Below, in pieces: positions 20,760 through 31,953 of a DNA stretch of 64,000 bases (positions are counted from its first letter, which is position 1; each line of letters begins with the position of its first letter). Position numbers and translations under genes: made by a program. The notes under the pieces are model-generated. The model had not been told where the DNA came from, did not search any database, and saw only the letters and a list, made by a program, of their open reading frames with translations. The stretch spans positions 1,005,450,157 through 1,005,514,156 of the forward strand of contig NC_056747.1 in the NCBI RefSeq assembly GCF_019279795.1, written 5' to 3'. This stretch comes from Protopterus annectens (Eukaryota > Chordata > Ceratodontiformes > Protopteridae).

Positions 20760-22585
20760 ATGTCAGACAAAGTAAATAATTGTTTAACTTGTGGGAAACA
20801 AATACCTCTTAAGGATTTCCATTCTTACTGCCTTCCTTGCTTAGGCCCAGACCACGACGTATTAGCTTGTTTAGCCTGTGCCTCCTTCAACCGACGGACT
20901 CTTAGACGTCGGTCGGAGTTTGCAGAAGAATTTTTTGGAATCGATTTTGCTTATAAAATGCCGTCGGAGACTCCGACTTCGCATATGGCCAAAAAATGCA
21001 AGGAAAAGGACCGACACTCGCGGCCCGTGGTTTCGGCTGAAACCACGGCTAGGCCTACCGCGAGTGTCTCGGTTTCGGCTGAAACCGAGACCACGGTTAT
21101 TACTACTACCGAAACCATACCTCCGACAACCGAGGCCAGAGAGGCCCCGGCCGAGTCGGCTTCAGAACTCCCTACCGAAGCTAGTGCTCAAGAATTGTCC
21201 GACACCATACCTTTGGACATTTCTACCCCTGCACGTGGGGCAGCTAGGCCCCCAGCTTCTATGTCTATTAAGGCCTTCTCCAGGGCTAAAGCTGCCAAAC
21301 TTTCAAAAGCTTTGCCTGCCAAATCTACTTCTCAGAGGCCTTCCTCAAGTTATCAAGTTCTCAAATTCTCAGTATTGCTGAGGACCTTATATCCTTAATT
21401 AGGGGTTCCCAACCTCACCCAGACAGGGCCTCCCAACCTCCTCCAGACAAAAGGCCCAGGACTGATCCCTCTGAACCTCTCTCCTCTGATTACTCCACGA
21501 TTGGATCTGATTTGTCAGACCATTAAGAAGGGGCCTACTCGCCTTACGAGGATTCAGATGCAGAGGATTCTATTCCTTCGGCCTCCCCACCTGAACAATT
21601 TTCCTTTGGGGAGACTTTACACTCCATGAGGGAGCACTTTCAATGGCAGGGTCAGGATTTCTCTGATTCTAGAAAAAGATTAAGGACCTTCTTGCATTTG
21701 CCCCAGCATAGGCCCTTAGCCATACCTCCTGTGCTAACTGTAATTGATGATGTGTATAATGATGTCAGTACTGCACCTGATTCTCTTCCCCCGGCCCCTG
21801 CCAAACCTGACAGATATTACAGGGTCCCGGATTCTCACTTCCACCTGTATAAAGCCCATGCTGCAGACCCAGAAACTATTTCTCAGGGCCCTAAAGGGGT
21901 TGCAACTGCTACTGCCAAAAATCCCCTTCCCTCTGAAAGAGAGTCTAGAGCATTAGAGAGATGGGGTAAAAAGGTTTATACTTCTGCTACTCTTTCTGCC
22001 AGGGCATTAAACTGTCAATTCCATATGATACAGTACCAAGAATTTTTGTTAGATCAGCTGAATAAGAAGCTTTCTTATTCTGAACCTTTAGACCGTAAAG
22101 CCCTTCAGGATTTGGTACACAACTCTCAGCAGGTCAGTAATCATTTCTTAAAATGTGGCTATGATGCACTGGAGGCTTCATTTAGATCAGCTATGACAGG
22201 GGCAGTAATTCATAGGCATGCCTGACTAAAAGAACAATCCTTGCCAGACCATGTCAAGGCTAAACTCCTCGATGCTCCAATGGAGAAACAAAGTTTATTT
22301 GGCTCACCTGCACAGGAGATTCTAAAGAAGGTGGAAGAAAAAACAAAATCTGTGCAAACAGTAAAGGAATTTCTGCAGGTCCAACCTCCGAGGTTCAGCA
22401 GAAACTGGCCTACAAAGAATTGGTCCTTTCCAGACACCTCCAGAGCACAGAGGGGCAGGAATAGACGCCCTAGAGGCAGAGCTCAATCAAAGGGTGCCTA
22501 CAGTGGTAGTCAGTGGCAGCCTGCCAACCAGAGGGGTAGTGCCACAGCTGCAACTACAACCACTACCACAGGACAGACACAATGA
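20760..22585 (+). pseudogene. gag of DIRS copy C
   Basis: ATG at 20760: MSDKVNNCLTCGKQIPLKDF with the Cys/His cluster ending CLACASF, followed by a long Thr/Glu/Pro-rich stretch (about 21050-21240) richer in glutamate than other copies. A shift at about 21340 and a TAA near 21525 break the middle. The conserved core follows: SMREHFQWQGQDFSDSRKR, RPLAIPPVLTVIDDVY, PDRYYRVPDSHFHLY, RWGKKVYTSATLSARALNC, then a TGA at 22223 where other copies have Trp in RRHAWLKE. The tail 22241-22585 is Arg/Gly/Gln-rich. Confidence 0.85.
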
Positions 22586-22604
22586 CTTGACTCTGATTCC
22601 GCCT

Positions 22605-24492
22605 ACCAGGGATCAACTGGAAGCTCCTTTGGGCGGAAAGCTGGCTTTATTCTCAAAAAAACTGGCATTGCATTGCAAAGGATACATGGACATTGCAAAC
22701 AATAGACAAAGGATACAGGTTTCACTTCCACACTTTACCAAAAAGGAGCGGAATGCCAAACCTTCCACCAAACCAGAAGGCAGAGGCTTTAAGACAAATC
22801 AGCAATTTACTCCAGATGAAAACGATAGAAAGGGTACCATCTATAGAACAAGGCCAAGGATTTTACTCCAGATTATTCCTAGTACCAAGAAAAGAAAACC
22901 AATGGAGACCTATTCTCGACTTGTCCGCACTGAACACACATCTCATTGTGCCAAAATTCAAAATGCTGACCCTACAGCAACTTCTTCCCATGTTGGGCAT
23001 GGAGTCGTGGCTGGTGACTCTAGATCTCAAGGAGGCATACCTGCGCGTCCCTATCCGACCAGATTGCAGAAGACACCTCAGATTTCTTGCAGGATCAGAG
23101 CATTATCAATTCTCAGCATTGCCCTTTGGCTTATCTACTGCGCCCAGAGTATTCACAAAATGCCTGGCATCAGTAATTGCACATTGCACACTTCAGGAAA
23201 TTCAAATTTACCCATACTTGGACGACTGCCTAATATAAGCGGACAACAAGACAAAATTGTTAAAGGACTTGGCCTATGTCATACACCTGCTACAGGCCTT
23301 GGGATACACAGTCAACATCCAAAAGTCAAGACTACTGCCATCCCAAAGGATAACCTTTTTGGGTGCGGATCAGGACACAATCACTCAGATGGCTTTTCTC
23401 ACAGAAGAAAAACAAAAACAACTTCCAGATTACTTCATGACTTTGACAAGACAAACTCAGCTTACTGCAAGGAAAGTCCTGCAGGCCCTGGGTTACATGG
23501 CATCCTGCATAATCTTGATTCCACATGCCAGGCTGCATACGAGAAAATTACAATGGTACCTAAGGAATGTATGGTCTCAACACAGTCACAGTTTAGAAGC
23601 CATGATACCAATCATTCCATGCCTTCAAAAGGAATTCCTGTGGTGGGCTCAGGCCTGCCAGTCCAACAGAGGGTTGCCTTTCACCAAACCAAAACCAAGG
23701 CAGACCATCACCACGGACGCCTCAGACCTAGGATGGGGAGCACACATGGAGGACAAATGTATCCAAGGCCTATGGCCTCAAGGACAGCTAAGCATGCACA
23801 TAAACCAAAAGGAGATGCTGGCAGTGAAGCATGCAATCGAGGCATTCAAACCATTCCTCCAGCAAGGACATCTGTTAATAAGGACAGACAACACCACGGT
23901 CATGTGGTACATAAACAAACAGGGAGGCACACATTCCTACCCTCTATGCCGGATGGCAATGAATCTGTGGAACTTATGCCTGAATCTCAATATCCAGCTG
24001 CAGGCCAAATTCGTACCAGGAAAAGAGAATTCACTAGCAGACAGCTTAAGCAGAACTACCACGGATGCTCACGAATGGATGCTGCATCCAGACATCTTCA
24101 AACTCATAACAAACAAATGGGGAATGCCAGAGATAGATCTGTTCGCCTCCCCACTCAACCACCAACTGAAGAAATACTGCTCAAGGACAATACCACCCAC
24201 AAGCCTGGAGGGTGGACTCTCTCTCTTTCAGCTGGAATGCCCTAACAGTATATGCCTTTCCACCTCTCCCATTGATGTACAAGGTTCTATTGAAGATCAG
24301 GGAGGAACAGCCAAAGGCAATACTAATAGCCCCGGACTGGCCAAGACAACACTGGTATCCGCTACTGAGAAGCATGTCTCAGGCGAACTCATGGCCTCTA
24401 CCCATATATGGCCTCTTCTAACGCAGAACAATTTCAAGACCCTGCATCCAAACTTGAAAACATTGCAACTAACTGCCTGGAAAATTCCTTAA
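22605..24492 (+). pseudogene. RT-RNase H-methyltransferase-like polyprotein of copy C
   Basis: One of the best preserved pol regions here. After a shift at about 22665, a single frame runs from DKGYRFHFHTLPK through GQGFYSRLFLVPRKENQWRP, LVTLDLKEAYLRVPIRPDC, HYQFSALPFGLSTAPRVFTK and YPYLDDCLI. It is stopped only by TAA at 23236-23238 (other copies have Gln), then stays open to 24492. That part includes TTDASDLGWGAHMEDKC, LIRTDNTTVMWYINKQGGTH, LPGKENSLADSLSR-like VPGKENSLADS, EIDLFASPLNHQL, VYAFPPLPLM (frame change near 24215) and LIAPDWPRQHWYPLL. Confidence 0.87.
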
Positions 24493-24518
24493 AACCAAAC
24501 CAATCTGTTTTATCTCAG

Positions 24519-25502
24519 ATGGTCAAGGACATTATCCTGGAGGCTCGCAGACCTTCCACAAGGAAAAACATACTCAGCTAAATGGAAGAGATTTCTCATT
24601 TGAAGCACATCAAAGGGCACAGATGTCACAGTGGCAAACATAGCACACATCCTAGAATAATTAGCAGAATTGTTCCACAATGGCCTTTCTTATTCCATTA
24701 AGATTCATGCTTCAGCAATTTCAGCAGAATACAGTATGGACCCTCCTATCTTCTCTCACCCACTTCTCAGACAATTTTTGAGAGGGATCAAAAATGTTAA
24801 ACCTCCAAGGAGACCCCCTCTACCTGCATGGGATCTAAATTTTGTGCTGGAAAAATTGACACTACCTCCTTTTGAACCAGCAAGAAACCTGCTTTCCTTC
24901 TGGCAATCACTTCAGCAAGAAGAGTATCCGAGTTACAGGCATTAATGGCAGTGCAGCCTTTTCTTATTTTCCACCAGGATAGAGTGTCACTGAGAACCAA
25001 TCCTACTTTCATGCCAAAGGTGGTATCCAGGGTATCCTTGAACCAAGCTATTCATTTGCCTACGTTCTTCCCTAACCCACAGAACAAAGGAGAAAAACTG
25101 TTGCACACCTTGCATATACACAGACAATTACGCTACTATCTGGACAGAACTAAAACCAACAGAAAAACTGACCAACTTTTTGTAGCATATGCAACTGGGG
25201 TGCAAGGAAGAGCAATTTCCAAACAGACAATTTCAAAATGGATAGGAAATTGCATTCGCTTTTGCTACTCTTTTCATGGAAAGACAGCTCCTGAAAATAT
25301 CAGGCCTCATTCCACAAGGGCCACAGCCACCACTACAGCTTTCCTACGAGGGGTGGCTACCAAGGACATTTTAGAAGCTGCTACTTGGAGCTCCGTGCAT
25401 ACATTTACCAAGCATTATAATCTACCTTTATACTCCAGATCCCGAGCAGGGTTTGCAACTGCAGTTCTGCAGGGGATCCTGACTACACCATCCTTCTCTT
25501 AG
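24519..25502 (+). pseudogene. Tyrosine recombinase of copy C
   Basis: Start ATG at 24519 (MVKDIILEARRPSTRK) with a shift near 24560 and stops to 24670. Then LSYSIKIHASAISAEY, LRQFLRGIKNVKPPRRP. A deletion of about 15 codons near 24885 removes the segment before the SARR box. The catalytic half (24945-25502) is open: RTNPTFMPKVVSRV, SKQTISKWIGNCIRFCYSF, IRPHSTRATATTTAFLRG, ILEAATWSSVHTFTKHYNLP, ending with TAG at 25500. H, R and Y residues are intact; the first Arg box is at about 24915-24935 in another frame. Confidence 0.85.
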
Positions 25503-25534
25503 TACCTCCTCCCCCAGTTTGGCTATGGTATTCT

Positions 25535-25633
25535 ACCCATATGTTATGACTGCAGATGCATCCTTGAAGGACATAGTACAGTTTTGTACCTACCATAAAT
25601 GTAGATGTCCGATAGGTATGCATCTGCAGTCAG
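25535..25633 (+). repeat. ICR of C
   Basis: The junction GGACAT|AGTACAG matches the complement of C's own variant left end (ATGTCC), so the ICR has co-evolved with its ITRs. Confidence 0.88.
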
Positions 25634-25729
25634 GATTACCCACCCTCCTTCCCCTCTGTGGTATTCCTAGGGTGCTTACCCCTCTTTCAGTTAGCTGGGG
25701 GAATCTATTATGGTGTATTTGTTTGTTTG

Positions 25730-25764
<35 letters not shown>

Positions 25765-25765
25765 T
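25730..25765. repeat. (TA)n microsatellite in copy C
   Basis: Short TA tract following GTTTGTTTGTATA, between the ICR and the right ITR. Confidence 0.95.
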
Positions 25766-25831
25766 TTGCTACTGATTGGAACTTTTCAGCATTTATCCAA
25801 ATTTAGCCTTCCTAGAGGGCACCTGGCATCT

Positions 25832-26045
25832 GGGGCAAGAAACACTGAAGGAAAATGGCGTCGGCTGATGCCTTTATACCCCAGAAGCTCTGACGGCGGG
25901 GAAAGTGCGACATCAGCCGAGGCTAGACCCAGACTTTGGAATCCGGCCGACCGAAGGGCTGCCTGAGGCAGGACAATCCATATGTTATGACTGCAGATGC
26001 ATACCTATCGGACATCTACATTTATGGTAGGTACAAAACTGTACT
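25832..26045 (+). repeat. Right ITR of C
   Basis: From GGGGCAAGAAACACTGAAG to TGTACT at 26045. The CRE position has decayed to TGACGGCG. Confidence 0.87.
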
Positions 26046-26088
26046 TTCCACCTAGTGCCTACCACCCCTTTCTTAGCTTTGGGATTCT

Positions 26089-26188
26089 ACCCATCTGTTA
26101 TGACTGCAGCTGTATGCACTATGAACATAGTACAGTTTTGTACCTACCCTAAATGTAGATATTCGAGTGCTAATACTGCTGCAGTCCA
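26089..26188 (+). repeat. ICR of B
   Basis: CCCATCTGTTATGACTGCAG on the left matches the complement of the B left end; GTACAGTTTTGTACC on the right matches the complement of the right end. The junction is GAACAT|AGTACAG. Confidence 0.88.
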
Positions 26189-26365
26189 GGTTTCCCTCCC
26201 TCCTTCCCCTCTTGGGACAGGCCTATAGGCTAACACATCCTCATACAACCTGATCGGGGTATTTATTTATGGTGTATTTGCTTGCAACTACTGTATTTTG
26301 ATTATATTGCACTGCTTTATTGCACAAATTTATGTATTGCCTTCCTTCTGGGGGCACCTGACATC

Positions 26366-26581
26366 TGGGGCAAGAAAAACTGAAGAAAATGGCGTTGGCT
26401 GGTTCCTTTATACCCCTGTCTCACTGACATCAGGGAAGAAGCGACGACAACCGACGCCAGACCTAGACTTTGGAATTCGGCCGACCGAGGACCCGCCTGA
26501 CGGCAGGAGAACCCATCTGTTATGACTGCAGCTGTATTAGCACTCGAACATCTACATTTATGGTAGGTACAAAACTGTACT
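26366..26581 (+). repeat. Right ITR of B
   Basis: GGGGCAAGAAAAACTGAAG to TGTACT. It ends with the right-only extension carrying GTACA-AAAC-TGTAC. Confidence 0.88.
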
Positions 26582-27440
26582 TTAGGAGTACTGCCCTTTG
26601 GACTCTCTACAGCCCCCAGAGTATTCACCAAGTTACATGGCAGTCGTCGCAGCTCACCTGCGACTGCAAGGATTCTGGGTGTTTCCATACCTAGACAACT
26701 GGCTCATCACTGCCCCAACCAGACATTTATTGGAAAAAGCCTTGGCATACTCTCTTCACACTGTAGAAAGGTTAGGCATAACTATAAACTGGCAAAAATC
26801 CAACCTATCCCCATTCCAGTCTATAGAGTTCATTGGGGTCCTGTTGGATACAAAGAACTGCACAGCATAGATTCTGGAACACAGAATTTTAAAGATAAAA
26901 CAACAATTCATTCCCATCCTCTCAAGGGAAAGATCGACAGCACATTCTGTTCTTCAGCTGTTTGGTTCCATGGCAGCCTCAATCACCCTTGTACCCCTCG
27001 CGAGGTTTTGCATGAGGCTTTTACAATGGTTACTACTCACCAAGTGGTACCCTTTTCAGTTTCCTCTCCCATCCCAGATTCGGGTGACTCAGAGATGCAA
27101 ACAAGACTTGATTTGGTGGATGTCGCAGAACCCATCGCAGTGGTTTCGCCCCTTCACACCCCAACAGCCCAAAGCCACAGTGACCATGGACGTGTCCTTG
27201 ATGGGGTGGGGGGGTGGGACTTTTTCAGGGGAAGACTGTCCAAGTCACGTGGGCGGACCTAGAGGCTCATCTGCTTATAAATGTTCCAGAATTGAGGGCA
27301 ATGCTTCTAGCGTTGCAAGCATTTCATCCCCTCCTTCCATCAGGGACGATTGCAATACAATTGGACAACATGGCTGTAGTCTGGTATATCAACAAACAAG
27401 GTGGAACCAAATCCTACCCACTCTTCGGGAGGCCATGAGG
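26582..27440 (+). pseudogene. D reverse transcriptase C-terminal part and RNase H
   Basis: Resumes exactly in frame after copy B with GVLPFGLSTAPRVFTK, then a shift. FWVFPYLDNWLITAP carries the catalytic box as YLDN rather than YLDD, so the second aspartate of motif C is replaced. SIEFIGVLLDTKNC follows, then a TAG near 26868. RNase H reads VTMDVSLMGWGG in one frame and AIQLDNMAVVWYINKQGGT in another (27214-27438). Multiple stops are present. Confidence 0.82.
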
Positions 27441-29024
27441 ATATGGCACTGGGCGATGGCTACCAACCACATTCTTTTAGCAACGCAAATTCCTGGGAGT
27501 TCCAACGTGATAGAAGACAGATTGAGCAGGTGCATTCTGCAACCACATGAGGGGTCTCTGAATCCTCTTACAGTGGCAGCGATTTTCACCCGCCTGGGTT
27601 TCCCTTTGCTGCGACCTTTTAGCATCCCCAGCCAACTACAAGTGCAGCAGTTACTTCATCCTGATTCCCCCTTGGGGACAGTCACCCAGGGACACACTAG
27701 TCCACGATTGGCCCTCGGGTCTGCTTTATGCCTTTCCCACTCTTCCTCTCATTCCCCAGTTCCTGAAGAAAGCCCTCCGGTTGAAGACCAAGATAATCCT
27801 CATTGTGCCGTATTGGCCTTGGCAAATTTGGTTCCCCTTCTTATGGCCTCGCCTGCTAGATCAACCATAGATTCTCGATCCAACTCCGGATTTGATCTCC
27901 CATCCGCAGAACCTGATTCACCCCAACCTGAACAGCCTGAAGCTCACAGCTTGATTCCTCCACTTCCAGTGATTGCCAGGCAGACTGATCTTTCTTCCCC
28001 AGTATGTGACATTCTTATTGCATCTCATAAGTCTTCCACCAGAACTACTTAACTCAGCAAGTGGAAAAGGTTTACCATTTGGCTGAAGGAAAAAGAGAGA
28101 GACCCTGTTTCAGCACCAGTACCGGTAGTACTGGAGTACCTGTCCAGTTCATTCCAATCTGGCCTATCTGCTTCTACCATTCGAGTTCATTTGGCCGCGA
28201 TATCCAATTTTCACAATGGTGTCTGTGACTCTTCTCTTATGGCACACAAATTATGCAAGACTTTTCTAAAAGGCGTTAATCATTTGAAAACTGCATTTTA
28301 GAGAACCTAGCAAGCCATGGGATCCATCTTTAGTCATGCAAGCGTTGACTGCGGCTCCCTTTGAACCAGCTTTTTCATGCGACCTCAAGTTTCTTTCTTG
28401 GAAAACTTTGTTTTTGGTCACCATTACTTCGGCCAGACGTATCTCTGAACTTCAAGCTCTATGCATCAAACAGCCTTACTTAATCTTTCATAAAGATAGT
28501 GTCATTGAGAACTAATCCTTTCTTCCTTCCTGCCAAAAGTGATCTCTGAAGTGTCCGTTAACCAATCCATTGAATTGCCAGTTTTCTTTCCCAATCATTC
28601 TAACAGAGGAGAGTATTGTCTACATACCCTTGACACTCACGGGCAAAGTCGTTTCTATCTGGACAGAACTAAGGCTTTTTGCAAATCAGATCAACTATTC
28701 CTGGCCTATTCTGGTCCTAGACTTGGATGTGCTGTTTCTAAGGTCACATTGGTTAAATGTTTAAAAGATTGTGCAACATTTATTTACAAAACTCACAATA
28801 TTCATTTGACTACAGCATTTAGGGCTCATTCCATTAGGTTGGTCGCATCTTCTGCTGCCTTTCATTCTAGAGCTTCTTTACCTGACATTTGTGCAGCTGC
28901 AACTTGGGCTAGACCCCCATACCTTCATCAGTCATTACAAATTGGATTTGGCCTCCATTGGAAGAGCATCCTTTGGTTCAGTGGTGCTCAGGAATGTCTT
29001 TCCATGAGAGCCTCCCAGGAGTAA
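27440..29024 (+). pseudogene. D methyltransferase-like remnant and tyrosine recombinase
   Basis: A long frame (26970-28052) runs open through this region and leads into the YR start (DILIASHKSSTRTT). The YR continues with KWKRFTIW, LSASTIRVHLAAISNF, ISELQAL preceded by a degraded SARR box, YLDRTKAF, RAHSIRLVASS (His-x-x-Arg) and a HQSLQIG-like frame holding the tyrosine region, ending TAA at 29022. Several stops lie between 28050 and 28540. All four catalytic positions can be located, but across different frames. Confidence 0.78.
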
Positions 29025-29044
29025 AGGTAGCCGGGGACTCTGTC

Positions 29045-29146
29045 CCAGGCGTAAGGAATGAACGAGGATTAACAATATCCGATAAAGAAGTTATGTCTTA
29101 CCATAACGTTCCATCTGTATTGTTGATCCTCGTTCAGTCATTACGA
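29045..29146 (+). repeat. ICR of D
   Basis: The left half is the reverse complement of the left ITR start (GTAAGGAATGAACGAGG). The right half starts GTTATGTCTTACCATAACG, the complement of the right terminus near 29422. The same architecture as the main lineage with unrelated sequence. Confidence 0.83.
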
Positions 29147-29252
29147 CACTCCCTCCTTCCCCCTCCTCAGGCTTATAGTGGATCTCATCATCCTGTTCTG
29201 GTAGGTTCTTTTACCAGAGGTAGCCTCTACTTCCTTTGACTTGCAAACTCAA

Positions 29253-29422
29253 TCTGAGGTAACAGGGAGAGGGGAATTGTGGGGAAGAGTTTAGCTCGAA
29301 AGTTTGTGGCTGTTGCAAGCTTGGAAGATGGCCGGCTCGGTTCCGAGGTCTCAACCAATACCCAGGTGTAATAACTGAGCGAGGATTAACAATACAGATG
29401 GAACGTTGTGGTAAGACATAAC
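29253..29422 (+). repeat. Right ITR of D
   Basis: CTGAGGTAACAGGGAGAGG through GTAAGACATAAC, with a right-only end beyond the segment shared with the left ITR. Confidence 0.82.
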
Positions 29423-30162
29423 TTATTTTTTTTAGTGGGACCTGGGGAGAAAATCTTCATTTGTTTACATTGGGTTGTACTTTGTTCCAGGTAAACACAG
29501 TAGTTATACTTCTACTTATATTTATACACGCACAGTAGTTACATTTATATATTCTATTTATATGTCGGAGATTATAACAAATGTGAGAACAAAAAACATC
29601 TTTATCCTTTAGCTTTCACTTATTCCAGTATGTCATTTATGTTCTTTTACTAGATTATGCCATTTTTTTCCTTTCTTAAAACCACATTTCCATTTTGTTT
29701 GAATGTAGTCCAAGAGTTCCAAGGGCTTAAATTTTCTTTAACTTCTGGTAAGCCTTTTGTTACCTTTTGCTTGTGTTATATAACTGTTAATAATGCAGTG
29801 GTCTGTAAATTAAACTTCTTAATCTTCCATTTTTAAGTCTTCAGAAAAAGTATGCAATCTATGTCTGGTCTTGAATTTTCTCTCTCAAATAATTTCTTTT
29901 ATGACCTGCATATTTTCCCACTTTAATTTGTCTAAAGGTAGACACATATTTACCTATTGTGTCTGTCACTTTTCTTAAGATGCAGTTAAAATCTCCTTAG
30001 TAATAGTCATCACACTTTATTTCCTCAAAAAGCAATTCTCTCTGTTATATGCACCTACTATAAGTAAACTAATCCTTTTAACTTCCATTCGTCGCCTACA
30101 TTTACTACTATACATCTTTCCAGTTTTGCAATGTGTGTGTGTGTGTATATGTATGTATGTAA

Positions 30163-30245
<83 letters not shown>

Positions 30246-31550
30246 GTATGTATATGTATTTTTTTGTCAGAAAAGGCCTTAGAACATGCATCTTAACTCC
30301 AATAGATTTCCTTCCGCATACAACTTCAGTTTATCTTCTGCTTTTGATTCAGTAACCTTAATTCGAGTAAATGTATTTTACCACTTTTAGCCTTTTCCTT
30401 TCTTTGCAATTTTTGTAACACTGTTTTTTTTCCTCCTAACATTTTTCCCAGTAGATTATAGTAGTGAAAGCTCCCTAGTGCCCTGGCTAGATTTTCCCTA
30501 GTCAGCATGAGGCACCAATTGGGGTCTCGCCTAAATAGAAGCTGCTGGCCTAGTGTGGAAAACCTGGTCAAAAAAGTGGTAAATAAATACAAAGAACGAG
30601 ATGTGTATGTAGGAACTTTTGTTGTATATGTTTTGAGTATGTTCACTTTTACAGTAATGTATCCCTTGCCCCGCCTCTGATATTTTACAGTCCTGAAATT
30701 GGAATGGGTATTCTTATCATGTATTCCAACCTTCCCTCCCTTCTTATCTCAAAAAGGTGCCACTCTTCCTTAGATTTGATTGGTGACTAGAGAGCAAACC
30801 TTGATTGTCTGCTTGGTCTGTTGTCCCTGTGGCCATTAGCCACCTAGTTGGCCAGTATTCTAGCATCTCAGGAGCAAGTTTAAAACTAAATACAACATGG
30901 ATCGACATTTCCTTTTTCACCACAGGCCTCCTGAAGTACACATGGGAAGACATCTGTCCATCCAAGAAGAGGGAAGGATGAAAAGCTCTGGGAGTTGAAC
31001 CTTCTGCATTAGAAGTCCCAAGAGTTAGCACTGTTGTAAAAGTGTACACACTGTAAGTATGGAGGTTTGAGCAAGTTCCTACACAAATGTACTTCTTGAA
31101 GGCATTTCAAACTTCAGACTAGCCTTGTAAAATACAGCTTTCAAATAAGCATATACAGTGCAACAAGTTTTATGACAAATCAATAGGGAAAAGTATTTTG
31201 TTTTTGTGGGGTGGGTGGAGTGAGACCCATGCATAGCCTTTTTAGAAAGGCTTTGTACATGTTGGAACTTTATGCCACTACTTGTCAAACTCTTGTAACG
31301 CACTGTCATTGTCTGGTAAGTAGGTCTTTGACTTGCAAATGGCAGCAAATCAGTGTTCATATATGTAACATTTGTTGACAACACTTGGTGCAGACCTGAT
31401 TGACAAAGAGGAACTTGCCAGGAATTTATTTTTTTCTGTTCCATTTTAAGACTCTTGTTTGCTGAGCCAGATGCATGTCCCTCATTTTGATCAGCAAACC
31501 TATTTTGTAAAGTTGTTTTTCATTTGGTCTTTAACCAGAGGGACTCTGAT
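29423..31550. other. Unidentified AT-rich DNA with one microsatellite
   Basis: No transposon protein, RNA gene or terminal repeat is recognisable. A (TG)n/(TA)n tract lies at 30131-30240. Minus-strand open frames at 30326-30646, 30744-31049 and 31079-31444 have no motif I know; two are fairly free of stops for 100-120 codons but without supporting context. Confidence 0.5.
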
Positions 31551-31953
31551 CCCACGCAGATCCAACTCGGCCGCATACTTCAACATCTGATCCAAAGTCC
31601 AAGCTCCTCCTCTACCCATAATGCCCCTGTCTCCCTCCTCCCCTCAGATCTTGTTTGCCACTTGTTCGAACAGCAGCGTGGTTCTGTTGCTCCAAGATTC
31701 TTGGTCAATAAGTGATTTTGTTTGGGTCTTTCACCTCTCTTTTCTACTCTTTCTAACCTTTTTTCAACCCTACCTTATCCTTGCTCTCACGCGTCTGTGT
31801 CATTACATCAGTCTTTCTTGCTAAGCAGCCCGAAGCCGAAGCAGTTTGCATGAGTGCCAGTCCGCTGCTACCTGAGTTTTCATTGCCGAATTGAAGTTGA
31901 ATTTTTCTAAAGCTAAGTACCCCTGTTGGGGATCCTTTTTTCTTTTTCTAACC

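Larger units (their letters stand above)
20459..26045 (+). mobile_element. DIRS copy C (beta-like ITR variant), inserted in B
   Basis: Uninterrupted 5.6 kb copy with left ITR, gag, RT-RNase H, YR, ICR, short TA tract and right ITR. The left terminus is ATGTCCTTCAAGG, and the right-hand matching part reads CTATCGGACAT, so this is a distinct ITR variant. Flanks are CTAG and TTCC. RT-RNase H is nearly open. Confidence 0.93.
15459..26581 (+). mobile_element. DIRS copy B (beta ITR), split by copy C
   Basis: B proper is 15459-20458 plus 26046-26581, about 5.5 kb. Left terminus ATGTTCATCG, right terminus TGTACT. It lies in the RT of D, with flanks CAG on the left and TTA on the right. Copy C sits four codons before the YR stop. 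No microsatellite tract lies between its ICR and right ITR. Confidence 0.92.
14997..29422 (+). mobile_element. Second-lineage DIRS copy D, host of the B/C nest
   Basis: D proper is 14997-15458 plus 26582-29422, about 3.3 kb in total. Its ITRs (14997-15149 and 29253-29422) are unrelated by eye to those of the main lineage. RT, RNase H and YR are recognisable, but gag is missing: the left ITR passes within about 120 bases into RT. Copy B is inserted in the RT between the HYQ codons and the GVLPFG codons. Confidence 0.85.

Noticed and set aside
30326-31444. Three minus-strand ORFs of 100-120 codons as possible host exons
   Set aside because: No recognisable domain, no splice-site or codon-usage support that I can judge by eye, and neighbouring DNA is repeat-rich.
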